This document shows, one piece after another, positions 55,584 to 64,000 of a stretch of DNA of 64,000 bases; position 1 is the stretch's first letter, and each line of letters starts with the position of its first letter. Both the position numbers and the translations under genes were made by a program. Below the pieces are notes generated by a model. It was not told the DNA's origin and searched no databases. It saw only the letters and a list, made by a program, of their open reading frames with translations. Source of the DNA: Brevundimonas sp. Lineage in GTDB: Bacteria; Pseudomonadota; Alphaproteobacteria; Caulobacterales; Caulobacteraceae. Location: positions 109,327-173,326 of the forward strand of contig NZ_JAUXQZ010000002.1 in the NCBI RefSeq assembly GCF_030682035.1. Reading direction: 5' to 3'.

Positions 55584-56147
55584 CTACTCCGCCACGGGCC
55601 GGGTCAGGTCGAACTCAACGCGCAAATGCCGGTTCGCCCGGCGCAGCTCATAGGCGTAGATCTGCCCCGGATGCACCTCGACCGCCCAGACATTGGTGGT
55701 CGAGACTGCGGCATTGCCGGCCTTGAACAGCTCGACCGAGAATTCATCGACCCGGAACTCCTGACGGTTCGCCGTGCCCACCGATATCGTGTCGCCGCCA
55801 TACCAGTGCAGGCCGTCGGGATTGCCCAGGGGATCGCGGTGATCGTGCTTCAGCGTCAGGCCGCCGACCGCATGGCGGCTGATCACCCAGGTGCGCGACC
55901 TGTCCTCGCCGACCCAGAAAGGGATACGAACCTCGTCGGCCGAGCAATCGCGGACGTGCATCAGCAAGCGCGAGCGGGCGAAATCGGCGTCGGCGGCGTC
56001 CGTGGTGACCACCCGGCCCTCGAATCGCTGCCCGCACAGGGCGTTGAGATTGGCCATGAAGGCGTCCTGCTGCGGTGCCCGCGCGGGGACCGTGGCGCAG
56101 GCGGACAGGGCGAGCACAGCAGCGGCGAGGGCGACGACCTGTTTCAT
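55584..56147 (-). CDS. Hypothetical lipoprotein
   Basis: A 187-residue protein with signal peptide MKQVVALAAAVLALSAC, lipobox Cys 17. The mature part has an N-terminal helix (QQDAFMANLNALCGQRFEG) and beta-rich remainder (RLLMHVRDCSADEVRIPF, HDHRDPLGNPDGLHWYGGDT). Conserved-looking His/Asp pairs and a GDT motif are visible, but I do not recognise the family. It ends 2 bases from the convergent SodC-like gene. Confidence 0.78.
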   Translation of the reverse strand: MKQVVALAAAVLALSACATVPARAPQQDAFMANLNALCGQRFEGRVVTTDAADADFARSRLLMHVRDCSADEVRIPFWVGEDRSRTWVISRHAVGGLTLKHDHRDPLGNPDGLHWYGGDTISVGTANRQEFRVDEFSVELFKAGNAAVSTTNVWAVEVHPGQIYAYELRRANRHLRVEFDLTRPVAE

Positions 56148-56192
56148 GCGGCCAGCCTAGCCCCAACAGTCCGTGGCGCCTAACCTGACGCC

Positions 56193-56600
56193 ATGCCCGA
56201 CGCCGTGACCGTTCGCCTCATCATCGACGACCCCGTGCCGGGCGTGCGGTACAGCCTGCAGAAGGACGACCTGCCGTTCGAGCCTCGCACCGCCGGGAAC
56301 GGCCCCATCGCCTTCGAGCTCCCGATCACCCTGCATCCCGACGGCCGCATGACCGGGCCCTTCGTCCGCCGCGAAGGGCCGCAGCGGCGCTTTGTCTACA
56401 TCCGCATAGGCACGTCCGCGGGCGATCACGCCTCAATCTGGAGCCGCCGCGCCAAGATCGACATTCACGACATTCCCAAGACCCTGCTGCTTCCGGACGC
56501 CGTGCTCGAGGTGCATTTGCCTGGGCGCGGGAAGGACGGCTCTCCGGCCAGCGCCACGGTCCGCCCGGTCGCCGCATGGCAGGCAGTCGAGCGCCGTTGA
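56193..56600 (+). CDS. DUF5990 family protein
   Basis: A 135-residue soluble beta-rich protein: VTVRLIIDDPVPGVRYSLQ at the start, GPFVRREGPQRRFVYIRIGT in the middle and SATVRPVAAWQAVERR at the end. This pattern fits the DUF5990 family, whose function is unknown. It is divergent from the lipoprotein gene at 55584 with 45 bases between starts, and 73 bases upstream of rpmG. Confidence 0.75.
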   Translation: MPDAVTVRLIIDDPVPGVRYSLQKDDLPFEPRTAGNGPIAFELPITLHPDGRMTGPFVRREGPQRRFVYIRIGTSAGDHASIWSRRAKIDIHDIPKTLLLPDAVLEVHLPGRGKDGSPASATVRPVAAWQAVERR

Positions 56601-56673
56601 CTTCCGGGCGCGCCTGAGTATGTTCCGCGCCTCTTATTTCCAGCGGCTTTCGCCGTCGCAAAGGTAATTCCCG

Positions 56674-56841
56674 ATGGCCAAGCCCGCCTCTATCAAAATC
56701 CGTCTGAACTCCACGGCCGACACCGGCTTCTTCTACGTCACCAAGAAGAACGCCCGGACCATGACCGAGAAAATGGTCGTCAAGAAATACGACCCCGTCG
56801 TGCGCAAGCACGTCGAGTTCAAGGAAGGCAAGATCAAGTAG
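56674..56841 (+). CDS. rpmG: 50S ribosomal protein L33
   Basis: A 55-residue ribosomal protein beginning [20 protein letters not shown] and containing [20 protein letters not shown]. The absence of the CxxC pairs marks the zinc-free L33 form usual in alphaproteobacteria. AAAGG lies 10 bases upstream. A strong terminator follows 63 bases later. Confidence 0.97.
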   Translation: MAKPASIKIRLNSTADTGFFYVTKKNARTMTEKMVVKKYDPVVRKHVEFKEGKIK

Positions 56842-56904
56842 GGTTCACACCCAACCTCGTCTTCCTCGGACAACGAGTGGAGCGAGGCCGATCCGAGGAT
56901 CAGA

Positions 56905-56932
56905 ACGCCCGGCGGCAACGCCGGGCGTTTTT
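56905..56932 (+). terminator. Intrinsic terminator after rpmG
   Basis: ACGCCCGGCG (56905-56914) pairs perfectly with CGCCGGGCGT (56919-56928) around a GCAA tetraloop and is followed by TTTTT. It is the clearest rho-independent terminator in the window. Confidence 0.9.
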
Positions 56933-56954
56933 GTTTGCGTGCTAGACTGACAAG

Positions 56955-57140
56955 ATGAGTGATCCGACCGACGACCCCCAGGTCCCCGAAGCCGCCCCCG
57001 AGAGCCCCGTCCAGCGGGCGCTGCGCCTGAAACAGGCTGCGATCAATGCGCGCGAAAAGCCGCCGCGCGGCGGCCGCTTCCAGCGCGAACAGGCCGCGCG
57101 CATAGCCACCGGCAAGTCCAAGCCCTGGATGAGCCGTTAG
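56955..57140 (+). CDS. Small conserved alphaproteobacterial protein, unknown function
   Basis: A 61-residue basic protein with an acidic N-terminus, then ALRLKQAAINAREKPPRGGR and the ending AARIATGKSKPWMSR. From memory, close versions of RGG(K/R)FQREQAA..A.G.SKPWM occur across alphaproteobacteria, often near rpmG. No function is known to me. It begins 22 bases after the rpmG terminator. Confidence 0.75.
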   Translation: MSDPTDDPQVPEAAPESPVQRALRLKQAAINAREKPPRGGRFQREQAARIATGKSKPWMSR

Positions 57141-57146
57141 GGCCTT

Positions 57147-58511
57147 CTACGCCGCCCGCGCGATGACCTGATTCCGCCCGCCGGCCTTGGCCTCATAGAC
57201 CCCCTCGTCGGCCCGCTTGAGCAGGGCGTCAGGGGTGTCGTCGACGCCCGTGCTGGCGGCGACGCCGACCGAGACCGTGATGGTCAGGCCCTCGGCGCCG
57301 CCCATGATCGGGAACGGCTGGCCGCCCACGTCGCGGCGGATACGGTCGGCGACATGGACCGCGTCCTCCAGGCTGGCGCCGGGCATGACCACCACGAACT
57401 CCTCGCCGCCGAGACGGCACGGCAGGTCGATGGCGCGGACATTGGTGGCCAGCCGCACGGCGAACTCGCGCAGCACCTCGTCACCGGCGTCGTGGCCGAA
57501 GCCGTCGTTGACCTGCTTGAAATGGTCCAGATCGATCATCAGCAGGGCCACCGTGTCGCCGCCCTGCCCCGCCTGGGCCATCAGTCCCTGCAACTGCCCG
57601 GCCATGTAGCGGCGGTTGTGAAGCCCGGTCAGGGCGTCGGTGACCGCCATCTCCAGGCTGTAATCCAGCTTTTCCTTCAGGAAGTCGGCATAGCGTTTGC
57701 GCTTGATCTGGGTTCGCGTCCGCGCCTCCAGCTCTTCCGGATCGACCGGGCGCGGCAGGATGTCGTTGACCCCCAGCTCCAGCGCCTTGAGCAGCCGCGG
57801 CCGGTCCGCGGGATCGACCACCGCCAGGATGGGCATCCGCCGCGAAGCCTCGGTCGAACGCACCTGAGCGACAAAGCGCAGACCGTCGAACTCGGAGCTG
57901 GAGACGTTGACGATCATCAGATCTGCGGGCCCGCGTGCCGCGATCAGGGCCGCGGCTGGGTCGCTTTCGACCGTCGGCCGGTGCTCTCCGGCGAGGTGTT
58001 CGACCATCTTCTCGGCCTGCCGGACATTGTCGTCGACGATCAGGATGCGTCCGCCCGAGCCGCGCAGCCTTCCCGCGCCGTCTGTGTCAACGCCCAGCCG
58101 GCGTCCGTTCTCCTCACGCTCGCGCAGCTCATCCATCACCGACTTCAGGCGCAGCAGGGAGCGCACGCGGGCGAACAGGATGACGTCGTCGATCGGTTTG
58201 GTGACGAAATCGTCGGCGCCGGAGTCCAGTCCCTTGATCTTGTCCTCGCGCCCGTCGAGCGCGGTCACCAGCACCACGGGGATGTGGCGCGTCACCGGAT
58301 CGGCTTTCAGCCGCCGACAGGTCTCAAACCCGTCCATCCCGGGCATCATGACATCCAGCAGGATGATGTCGGGCCGCTCTTCCGACGCGATTTGAAGCGC
58401 GGTCGCGCCGTCGCAGGCGGTCATCACCTGATAGTATTCGAGCGTCAGCTTGGCCTCGAGCAGGCGGACGTTCGGCTCGACGTCGTCAACGACAAGAATA
58501 CGCGCCGTCAT
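57147..58511 (-). CDS. pleD: Response regulator / diguanylate cyclase PleD
   Basis: A 454-residue regulator that makes cyclic di-GMP at one cell pole during the swarmer-to-stalked change. The first receiver has acceptor D53 (IILLDVMMPGMDG), the second receiver (about 155-270) is an adaptor, and the GGDEF domain has active site GGEEF at 368-372. The inhibitory I-site RxxD is R359-A-I-D362, the same numbering as in Caulobacter PleD. Domain order and the adjacent divK fix the identity. It is 6 bases downstream of divK in the same operon. Confidence 0.96.
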   Translation of the reverse strand: MTARILVVDDVEPNVRLLEAKLTLEYYQVMTACDGATALQIASEERPDIILLDVMMPGMDGFETCRRLKADPVTRHIPVVLVTALDGREDKIKGLDSGADDFVTKPIDDVILFARVRSLLRLKSVMDELREREENGRRLGVDTDGAGRLRGSGGRILIVDDNVRQAEKMVEHLAGEHRPTVESDPAAALIAARGPADLMIVNVSSSEFDGLRFVAQVRSTEASRRMPILAVVDPADRPRLLKALELGVNDILPRPVDPEELEARTRTQIKRKRYADFLKEKLDYSLEMAVTDALTGLHNRRYMAGQLQGLMAQAGQGGDTVALLMIDLDHFKQVNDGFGHDAGDEVLREFAVRLATNVRAIDLPCRLGGEEFVVVMPGASLEDAVHVADRIRRDVGGQPFPIMGGAEGLTITVSVGVAASTGVDDTPDALLKRADEGVYEAKAGGRNQVIARAA

Positions 58512-58517
58512 CGGTCC

Positions 58518-58883
58518 CTACCCCAAATGCTTCCGAACCACGTCGAGGAAATGCATCACCGAGATGGGCTTGGAGATATAGGCCTCGCATCCCCCGTTGC
58601 GGATGCGCTCCTCGTCGCCCTTCATGGCGAAGGCGGTGACGGCGACGACGGGGATGTGGCTTAGCTCCTCGTCGTCCTTGAGCCATTTGGTGACCTCCAG
58701 GCCGCTGATCTCGGGCAACTGGATGTCCATCAGGATCAGATCAGGCTTGTGCAGACGCGCCAGGGCCAGCGCCTGAAGACCTTCGCGGGTCTGCAAGGTC
58801 TCGTAACCCTGGGAATCGAGCAGATCATGAAACAGCTTCATGTTCAGCTCGTTATCCTCGACGATGAGGACTTTCTTGGACAT
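58518..58883 (-). CDS. divK: Single-domain response regulator DivK
   Basis: A 121-residue receiver protein that controls the cell-cycle kinases DivJ, PleC, DivL and thereby CtrA. The sequence is nearly that of Caulobacter: [20 protein letters not shown], acceptor D53 in [15 protein letters not shown], and [23 protein letters not shown] 58883 is chosen by comparison with Caulobacter DivK; ATG 58886 and GTG 58889 are just upstream. Upstream on the minus strand I see one TTAA half-site (58963-58966) but not a full CtrA box. Confidence 0.95.
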   Translation of the reverse strand: MSKKVLIVEDNELNMKLFHDLLDSQGYETLQTREGLQALALARLHKPDLILMDIQLPEISGLEVTKWLKDDEELSHIPVVAVTAFAMKGDEERIRNGGCEAYISKPISVMHFLDVVRKHLG

Positions 58884-59028
58884 CATCACCTTGGCCTGGT
58901 TGCCTCTGGGTGCAGCTGCACGGAGGCTTTTCGCCTTCTTCGTGCACTATGACCCGCCGGGTCTTAAGTTGGGGTGAAGCGCGGCATTGCCGGCGAAGCC
59001 GGCCTTCGAACCCCGGCGTGCTCGGACG

Positions 59029-59136
59029 GGTTCATCACAACGAACACAACGCTCCCACAACGGGCACAACGGAATCGAGCCGCATATCAGGCCCCGTCGT
59101 GTTCTTTGTGTCCCGTCGTGTTCGTTGTGATGAACC
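59029..59136. repeat. 108-bp inverted-repeat element upstream of dinB
   Basis: GGTTCATCACAACGAACACA (from 59029) and its complement TGTTCGTTGTGATGAACC (to 59136) are inverted arms of 22 bp with one mismatch. Inner short CACAACG/CGTTGTG-like units continue the pairing. It occupies the centre of the 357-bp gap between divK and dinB. It contains no gene. A small hairpin GCCGGCGAAGCCGGC lies at 58989-59003 and another, CTTCCGCTCCGCGGAAG, at 59144-59160. Confidence 0.7.
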
Positions 59137-59240
59137 TGCCCTGCTTCCGCTCCGCGGAAGCGGACGCGTCCAACGATCGCGCCTCTCGCCGCCGACCCGG
59201 CGATAGCGGATAGTGGCTCCGCCATGACCCCGCCCCGCGC

Positions 59241-60485
59241 ATGAAATCCATCTGCCGCGACTGCCTCTGGACCGCCGACCGCAAGGTCGAACGGTGCGGC
59301 GCCTGTGATTCGCGCCGGATGGTCCAGCACAACGAACTGGAGCGGCTGACCATCGCTCACCTCGATTGCGACGCCTTCTACGCCTCGGTGGAAAAGCGCG
59401 ACCGGCCAGAACTGCGCGACAAGCCGGTCATCGTCGGCGGCGGCAAACGCGGCGTGGTCTCGACGTGTTGCTACATCGCCCGCCAATACGGGGTTCATTC
59501 GGCGATGCCGATGTTCAAGGCGCTGACGGCCTGCCCCGAGGCCGTTGTCATCAAGCCGGACTTCCGCAAATACGTCGCCGCCAGCGAGGCCATCTTCGGC
59601 GCCGTCCGCAAACTCACGCCCCTGGTTCAGACCCTGTCGCTGGACGAGGCCTGGATCGACCTCTCCGGCACCGAACGCCTGAACGGAGGAGCGCCCGCCT
59701 GGCAGCTGGTTCGCCTGCAGAAACAGATCGAGGCGGAGACGGGCCTGACGGTCTCGATCGGCCTCGCGCCCAACCGCTTCCTCGCCAAGGTGGCGTCCGA
59801 ACTGGACAAGCCACGCGGCTTCTCGGTGCTGGGGTCGGAGGCCCCGGCGGTGCTCGCGCCCCGGCCGGTCGGCATCCTGCCCGGCGTGGGGCCGGTGTTC
59901 CGCAAGACCTTGCAGAGCGACGGCTACGCCACCGTGGGCGATCTGGCCGCGGCCGACGTGCGCGATCTGGTCAAACGCTATGGCGAGACGGGCCTTCGCC
60001 TGCACGACCTGGCCCACGGCCGCGATGCCCGCGCGGTCGATCCCGCCCAGGACCGCAAGGGGATGAGCGCCGAAACCACGTTCAATGAGGACCTGACCTC
60101 GGCCGAAGATCTCGAAGCGGAACTGTGGCCTCTGTGCGAGAAGCTGGCCTCCAAGGCGCGGCGGGACGGCGTGGCCAGCCGGGTGCTGGTCCTCAAACTG
60201 CGCCGCACGGACTTCAAGATTGTGACCCGCCGGATGTCCGTGCCCGAGCCGGTCCAGACCGCCCGCGCCCTGTTCGCCGCCGGCCGCGAGCTGATGGCCC
60301 CGGAACTCGGCCGTCCCTACCGCCTGATCGGCATCGGCATGGGCGAGGTGATCGACGCCATCGGCTCTCATGCGCTGTTCGAGACCGCCGAAACCCGCGC
60401 CCTCAAGACGGAGTTGGCGATCGACGCCCTGCGCGCAAAATTCGGGGCGAAGGCCGTGGTGGCGGGCCGTGCGCTGAAGGATTGA
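59241..60485 (+). CDS. dinB: DNA polymerase IV with N-terminal CxxC...CxxC extension
   Basis: A 414-residue Y-family translesion polymerase. Residues 5-22 hold CRDC and CGAC, a zinc-ribbon-like extension known in alphaproteobacterial DinB. The catalytic core follows: AHLDCDAFYASVEKRD (first Asp), FRKYVAASEAIF and LSLDEAWIDLS (Asp-Glu pair). The HhH region is ILPGVGPVFRKTL. The C-terminal little finger is complete. No beta-clamp motif or SOS box (GTTC-N7-GTTC) is obvious upstream, so constitutive or other control is possible. Confidence 0.95.
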   Translation: MKSICRDCLWTADRKVERCGACDSRRMVQHNELERLTIAHLDCDAFYASVEKRDRPELRDKPVIVGGGKRGVVSTCCYIARQYGVHSAMPMFKALTACPEAVVIKPDFRKYVAASEAIFGAVRKLTPLVQTLSLDEAWIDLSGTERLNGGAPAWQLVRLQKQIEAETGLTVSIGLAPNRFLAKVASELDKPRGFSVLGSEAPAVLAPRPVGILPGVGPVFRKTLQSDGYATVGDLAAADVRDLVKRYGETGLRLHDLAHGRDARAVDPAQDRKGMSAETTFNEDLTSAEDLEAELWPLCEKLASKARRDGVASRVLVLKLRRTDFKIVTRRMSVPEPVQTARALFAAGRELMAPELGRPYRLIGIGMGEVIDAIGSHALFETAETRALKTELAIDALRAKFGAKAVVAGRALKD

Positions 60486-60816
60486 GTTCCCGACGGAAAG
60501 GGCTGAATGCGGCACGAAGGTCGGGGTGGGACAAACCACAAGCCCCGCGGGTCGCCACCAGAAGCCCGCCCCCGTCGGCTTGCGTGAACCGGTCGCGCGG
60601 AGCGAAGGCGGCGACGCCGAAAACTCACTCACGGTCCCCGTAACGCGAAAGCAGGGGGCCACATCACGGTTCCGGGCCAGCCGCCCGCGCTCCGCCACCT
60701 CCCCGCCACTTTCCGGCAGCAACGCCGGGAGGGCTTCAGCCTGTCCGCCGTCACCAAACCATGATGACTGCGGCTATCGCTCAGGTCATAAACGTAGCAG
60801 TCCCTTCGGAGTCCCC
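60486..60816. other. 331-bp gap between dinB and the PhoX-family gene
   Basis: No convincing gene on either strand: the frames that span it are Pro/Arg-rich read-throughs. It contains short GC dyads (for example CCGGCAGCAACGCCGG at 60713-60728) and presumably the promoter of the PhoX-family gene near its right end. Nothing else is recognisable. Confidence 0.5.
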
Positions 60817-62229
60817 ATGCGCCCCCATCGTCGTGAGCTTATCGCCGGCTCGGCCGCGGCCCTCGCTTTCACGGGCCTGGCTCGCAGCGTCGCGGCCCAG
60901 ACTGCGGCGACGGAGGAGACCTACGTCAACGAGGTTCACGGCTACGGCCCGCTGGTGGCGGACCCCAACCGTCTGCTCGACCTGCCTGAAGGGTTTTCGT
61001 ACGAGGTCATTTCCCAGGGCGGCGACACCATGGACGACGGCCTGTTCGTGCCGGGGCAGTTCGACGGCATGGGCTGTTTTCCGCTCGATGGATCGCGTGT
61101 CGCCCTGGTGCGCAACCACGAACTGAAGGGCTCCAGCGCCCTGCATCGCAACCTCGGTCCGGGCGGCTTCCATCAGGAGCGGCTCGACCTGCTCGATCCG
61201 GCCAAGGGCTATGACACCTACAAGGACGGCCGTCCCCTGCCAGGCGGCACGACCACCCTGGTCTATGACCTCGAGACACGCCGGGTCGTGCGCCAGTTCC
61301 TGTCATTGTCGGGCACCAGCACCAACTGCTGCGGCGGGCACACACCCTGGGGCAGCTGGCTGACCTGCGAGGAGACCGAAGAAACGCCCGCCGACGCCGA
61401 TGTGACCAAGGCGCACGGCTATGTCTTCGAGGTCCCGGCCCACGGCACCGGTCTGGTCGATCCCGTGCCGCTGAAGGCCATGGGCCGGTTCGATCACGAG
61501 GCTGTCTGCGTCGATCCCCGCACCGGCATCGTCTATTTGACCGAGGACAAGGTCGACGGCCTGTTCTACCGCTTCATCCCCACGACGCCTGGCAAGCTGG
61601 CCGAGGGCGGCCGGTTACAGGCCATGGCCTTCCGCGACGCCAGGGGCTCGGATTCCTCGAACCACGAGACCCGCACCTGGTCCGTCGGCGACTGGCGCGA
61701 ACTGGTCTGGATCGACATGGAGGATGTCGAAAGCCCGGCGGGCGACCTGCGCATGCGCGGCCACGCCGCCGGCGCGACCCGGGTGGCGCGCGGCGAAGGC
61801 ATATTCTGGGGCGACGGCGAGCTGTATCTGACCGCGACGTCGGGCGGACCGATCGAACGCGGACAAATCCTGCGCTACACCCCGTCACGCTTTGAGGGCT
61901 CGGTGGGCGAGCGGCTGCGGCCGGGCCGGATCCAGCTGTTCGTCGAGAGCATGGACGAGAAGGCGCTGAATATGGGCGACAATATCGCCGTCGCGCCCTG
62001 GGGTCATCTGATCGTCTGCGAGGACAACTATTCCGCCGACATCCGCAACCATGTGAAGGGCGTCACGCCGGACGGGAAGCTCTACACCATCGCCCGCAAC
62101 GTCTTCAGCGGGAACAGCGAGTTCGCCGGGGCGGTCTTCTCGCCGGACGGTCAGGTGATGTTCGTCAACATCCAGTACCCCGGCGTGACCTTCGCGATCA
62201 GAGGCCCCTGGACCTCGGTCCGGACGTAA
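60817..62229 (+). CDS. PhoX/DUF839 family phosphatase-like protein, Tat-exported
   Basis: A 470-residue periplasmic protein. The N-terminus [20 protein letters not shown] is a twin-arginine signal ending VAAQ. Family blocks: VRNHELKG near residue 100, [19 protein letters not shown] near 170, [29 protein letters not shown], and [16 protein letters not shown]. PhoX enzymes use iron and calcium to hydrolyse phosphate esters; the DUF839 branch is broader, so the substrate is unproven. ATG 60817 has CGGAG 5 bases upstream. Its last 32 bases overlap the convergent ctaA. Confidence 0.87.
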   Translation: MRPHRRELIAGSAAALAFTGLARSVAAQTAATEETYVNEVHGYGPLVADPNRLLDLPEGFSYEVISQGGDTMDDGLFVPGQFDGMGCFPLDGSRVALVRNHELKGSSALHRNLGPGGFHQERLDLLDPAKGYDTYKDGRPLPGGTTTLVYDLETRRVVRQFLSLSGTSTNCCGGHTPWGSWLTCEETEETPADADVTKAHGYVFEVPAHGTGLVDPVPLKAMGRFDHEAVCVDPRTGIVYLTEDKVDGLFYRFIPTTPGKLAEGGRLQAMAFRDARGSDSSNHETRTWSVGDWRELVWIDMEDVESPAGDLRMRGHAAGATRVARGEGIFWGDGELYLTATSGGPIERGQILRYTPSRFEGSVGERLRPGRIQLFVESMDEKALNMGDNIAVAPWGHLIVCEDNYSADIRNHVKGVTPDGKLYTIARNVFSGNSEFAGAVFSPDGQVMFVNIQYPGVTFAIRGPWTSVRT

Positions 62230-63265
62230 ACAGCCGCGCCTGCGAGCGCCGCACCAGCCACAGATTGACCATCGCCGCTGCCAGAACCAGCGCCGCCCCG
62301 GCCTGATGCAGGGCCCCCAGCCACAGGGGCGTCGCGTTCATCAGCGTGGCCACGCCCAGCAGGGCCTGCAGCCACAGGGCCGCGGCCACCGCGAAGGCCG
62401 CCGCGCCCAGCCCCTCGGCCAGCCGCCAGCGCCACGCCTGCACCGCATAGACCGTCCCCCCGATCAGCAGGCCATAGGCCCAGATCCGGTGATTGAACTG
62501 TACCAGCGCCTGATCATGCAGGAAGGCCAGACCGCCCCGACTCCATTCCACCGGCGGCAGGAAACCACCATTCATGAGCGGCCAGTCGGTATAGACGAAA
62601 CCCGCCTTGGCCCCCGCGACCAGCCCGCCCAGCAGGCACTGCACGATGACCGCGCCCAGCAAGACCGCCGCGCCGCGGCTCCAGCCCGCCGGATTGCGCG
62701 CGTGCGATTCGCCGTTCCATGCCTCCAACCCGGTCCAGATCAGTCCCATGAAGATCAACAGGGCCAGACCCAGATGGACTGTCAGCCGTTCGGGGGCCAC
62801 GTCGATGCGCTCGGACAGGCCGCTGGACACCATCCACCAGCCGATCAGCCCTTGCAGTCCGCCGAGCGCCAGCAGGATTGCGCAGCGTACGATCAGCCGC
62901 CGCGGTATCTGCCTCAGGATCAAAAAGACCGCGAACGGCAGGGCGAAGGCGGCGCCGATCAGCCGGCCCAGCAGCCGATGCGCCCACTCCCACCAGAAGA
63001 TGCCCTGAAACTCCGCCAGACTCATGCCGGCGTTGACCTGGGCGTACTGCGGGATGGCGCGATATTTCTCGAAGGCGGCGTTCCAGTCGGCTGCGTTCAT
63101 CGGCGGCAGGGCGCCCATGATCGGCTTCCATTCGGTGATCGACAGCCCCGACCCGGTCAGGCGGGTGATGCCTCCGACTACCACCATGGCGAACACGAGA
63201 GCGGCGCACACGAACAGCCAGATGGCGACCGCGCGGTTCTGATCGCCACCGATGAAACGCTTCAT
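62198..63265 (-). CDS. ctaA: Haem A synthase (COX15/CtaA)
   Basis: A 355-residue, eight-helix membrane enzyme converting haem O to haem A for aa3-type cytochrome oxidase. Conserved His-containing segments: [39 protein letters not shown] and [14 protein letters not shown] supply haem ligands in two four-helix bundles, and [19 protein letters not shown] is the family start. It is the alphaproteobacterial type 2 form without the Cys pair in the loop. ATG 63265 is chosen for the typical N-terminus. It ends inside the convergent PhoX-family gene. Confidence 0.95.
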   Translation of the reverse strand: MKRFIGGDQNRAVAIWLFVCAALVFAMVVVGGITRLTGSGLSITEWKPIMGALPPMNAADWNAAFEKYRAIPQYAQVNAGMSLAEFQGIFWWEWAHRLLGRLIGAAFALPFAVFLILRQIPRRLIVRCAILLALGGLQGLIGWWMVSSGLSERIDVAPERLTVHLGLALLIFMGLIWTGLEAWNGESHARNPAGWSRGAAVLLGAVIVQCLLGGLVAGAKAGFVYTDWPLMNGGFLPPVEWSRGGLAFLHDQALVQFNHRIWAYGLLIGGTVYAVQAWRWRLAEGLGAAAFAVAAALWLQALLGVATLMNATPLWLGALHQAGAALVLAAAMVNLWLVRRSQARLFTSGPRSRGL

Positions 63266-63399
63266 TCGACGCCTGCCGTCCCGACCGTTACAGTGTCGTC
63301 GCGTTCCTGGATCACGCCGACCCCAGCGGTATGCCCGCGCTGTGCGGCGAGATCGAGTCGCTTTTCGGCGTCGCATCGCCGCAAGTCTGGAGAGGCCGG

Positions 63400-63651
63400 T
63401 TGCCGTACGTCGAAATCATCATCGCCGTTGTCGGCGCCTTCGCCCTCGCCTGGCTGGCCGATCTGGTCAGCGGCCGCCGCGGCCTGTTCGCCACCTCTCT
63501 GGTCTCGGGCGTCGCCGCCGTCTGCGGCTGGTTCCTGGCCGTACGGGTCTTCGCCGCCAGCACAATGAGCGAATGGACCTGGGTGCTCTGGTCGCTCGTC
63601 GCATCGACCGTGGCCCTCGGCGCCTTCTTCCTGTTCCGGAGCAAGCGCTGA
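63400..63651 (+). CDS. Small membrane protein, three helices
   Basis: An 83-residue protein starting at TTG 63400 with GGAGAGG 4 bases upstream; this start gives the natural beginning [20 protein letters not shown], while an in-frame ATG at 63331 would put 23 polar residues in front. Helices are near 3-20, 29-48 ([18 protein letters not shown]) and 56-78. No family is named; similar short proteins occur in Caulobacterales. It ends 1 base before the DUF2842 gene. Confidence 0.7.
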   Translation: MPYVEIIIAVVGAFALAWLADLVSGRRGLFATSLVSGVAAVCGWFLAVRVFAASTMSEWTWVLWSLVASTVALGAFFLFRSKR

Positions 63652-63652
63652 T

Positions 63653-63859
63653 ATGGGTTCCCGGACCCGAAGGTTTGTCGCCATGCTGGGCGTTTTGGTC
63701 TTCCTGACCTTCTGGATCTGGGGAGCCGTCGCCCTGCGCGGCCTTCTGCCCGCTGGCCAGCTGATCGATCTCGCCGTCTTCGCCATCGCCGGCATCGGTT
63801 GGGGCGTGCCCCTCTATCCGCTATTCCGCTGGGCGGAAGGCGGCGCCGAAAAGAAGTGA
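63653..63859 (+). CDS. DUF2842 family membrane protein
   Basis: A 68-residue protein with two membrane helices: RFVAMLGVLVFLTFWIWGAV and IDLAVFAIAGIGWGVPLYPL, then a short charged tail. The basic start (SRTRRF) and the GIGWGVPLYPLxRW ending fit DUF2842, a short alphaproteobacterial family often encoded beside ctaA, which suggests but does not show a link to oxidase assembly. Confidence 0.8.
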   Translation: MGSRTRRFVAMLGVLVFLTFWIWGAVALRGLLPAGQLIDLAVFAIAGIGWGVPLYPLFRWAEGGAEKK

Positions 63860-63888
63860 CCAGGCTGAAACCCGGTCGCCCAATTGCA

Positions 63889-63914
63889 AAGGGGCCGCCC
63901 GAAAGCGACCCCTT
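63889..63914 (-). terminator. Possible terminator downstream of tRNA-Pro
   Basis: AAGGGGCCGC (63889-63898) and GCGACCCCTT (63905-63914) form an imperfect stem between the DUF2842 gene and the convergent tRNA-Pro. On the minus strand the stem is followed by only TTGCAATT, so termination would be weak. Confidence 0.4.
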
Positions 63915-63940
63915 CAACCAACCGTCTTCATTGAGGAAGA

Positions 63941-64000
<60 letters not shown>

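Noticed and set aside
58884-58990. Full CtrA box for divK
   Set aside because: Only one TTAA (58963-58966) is present; the second half-site at 7 bases is missing on either side.
59137-59240. SOS box for dinB
   Set aside because: No GTTC-N7-GTTC (alphaproteobacterial LexA box) is present in the upstream region; single GTTC/GAAC words lie only inside the inverted-repeat element.
60526-60816. Long N-terminal extension of the PhoX-family protein
   Set aside because: The open frame extends about 97 codons upstream, but the Tat signal begins at 60817 behind a ribosome binding site and the extension is Pro/Arg/Ser-rich noise.

Overview
The window is about 64 kb of high-GC bacterial chromosome, densely packed with genes on both strands. 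It looks like a member of Caulobacterales, most likely Brevundimonas or a close relative. The evidence is a divK-pleD pair (cell-cycle signalling), a class I lysyl-tRNA synthetase, a DUF2842 gene next to the haem A synthase gene ctaA, alphaproteobacterial ribbon-helix-helix proteins, and GyrA carrying Ala and Met at the E. coli 83 and 87 equivalents. The species assignment is inference. I see no prophage, insertion sequence, CRISPR array or rRNA.

Layout. 0-5 kb: start of a TadG-like gene, a small ribbon-helix-helix regulator, a SIMPL protein, two paralogous small membrane proteins, and a PcrA/UvrD helicase sharing its last bases with a DUF2059 gene. 5-12 kb: LtrA-like protein, O-antigen ligase family protein, parE, histidine phosphatase, glycosyltransferase, and a ribbon-helix-helix gene behind what looks like a collapsed SPFH gene. 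12-15 kb: a large autotransporter, then tRNA-Val. 15-17.5 kb: queC-queE-queD. 17.6-23 kb: hybrid kinase, two thioesterases, two tandem pairs of unrecognised paralogues, an S24 regulator and an SH3/glycine-zipper protein. 23-29 kb: lysK, a GAF histidine kinase, queA and tgt. 29-39 kb: tRNA-Lys, a CoA-transferase/racemase, a membrane hybrid kinase, and tamA-tamB. 39.7-46.3 kb: arginine succinyltransferase (AST) genes (M20 hydrolase, astA, astD, astB) and a KgtP-like transporter. 46-56 kb: phhA, hspQ, a Ppx/GppA gene, two tandem periplasmic cyclophilins, coaD, a class IV aminotransferase, gyrA and a SodC-like lipoprotein. 56-64 kb: rpmG, pleD-divK, dinB, a PhoX-family protein, ctaA, two small membrane genes and a partial tRNA-Pro.

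How the genes work together. Queuosine tRNA modification is represented by queC/queE/queD and queA/tgt about 9 kb apart. Three of these five gene products are atypical: QueD lacks its usual Cys, Tgt lacks two of three zinc cysteines, and QueA has about 66 extra residues encoded by a palindromic repeat. The AST genes would feed arginine carbon and nitrogen into glutamate and succinate; astC and astE are absent locally, and an M20 hydrolase leads the cluster.

The most unusual pattern is a set of non-coding palindromic elements about 105-200 bp long. One lies in frame inside queA. Two sit directly before tgt and astB, where they supply the probable ribosome binding site. One fills the space between ppx and a cyclophilin gene and contributes the ppx stop codon. 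One lies upstream of dinB. They behave like the palindromic elements known to insert in Rickettsia genes, but I do not claim homology.
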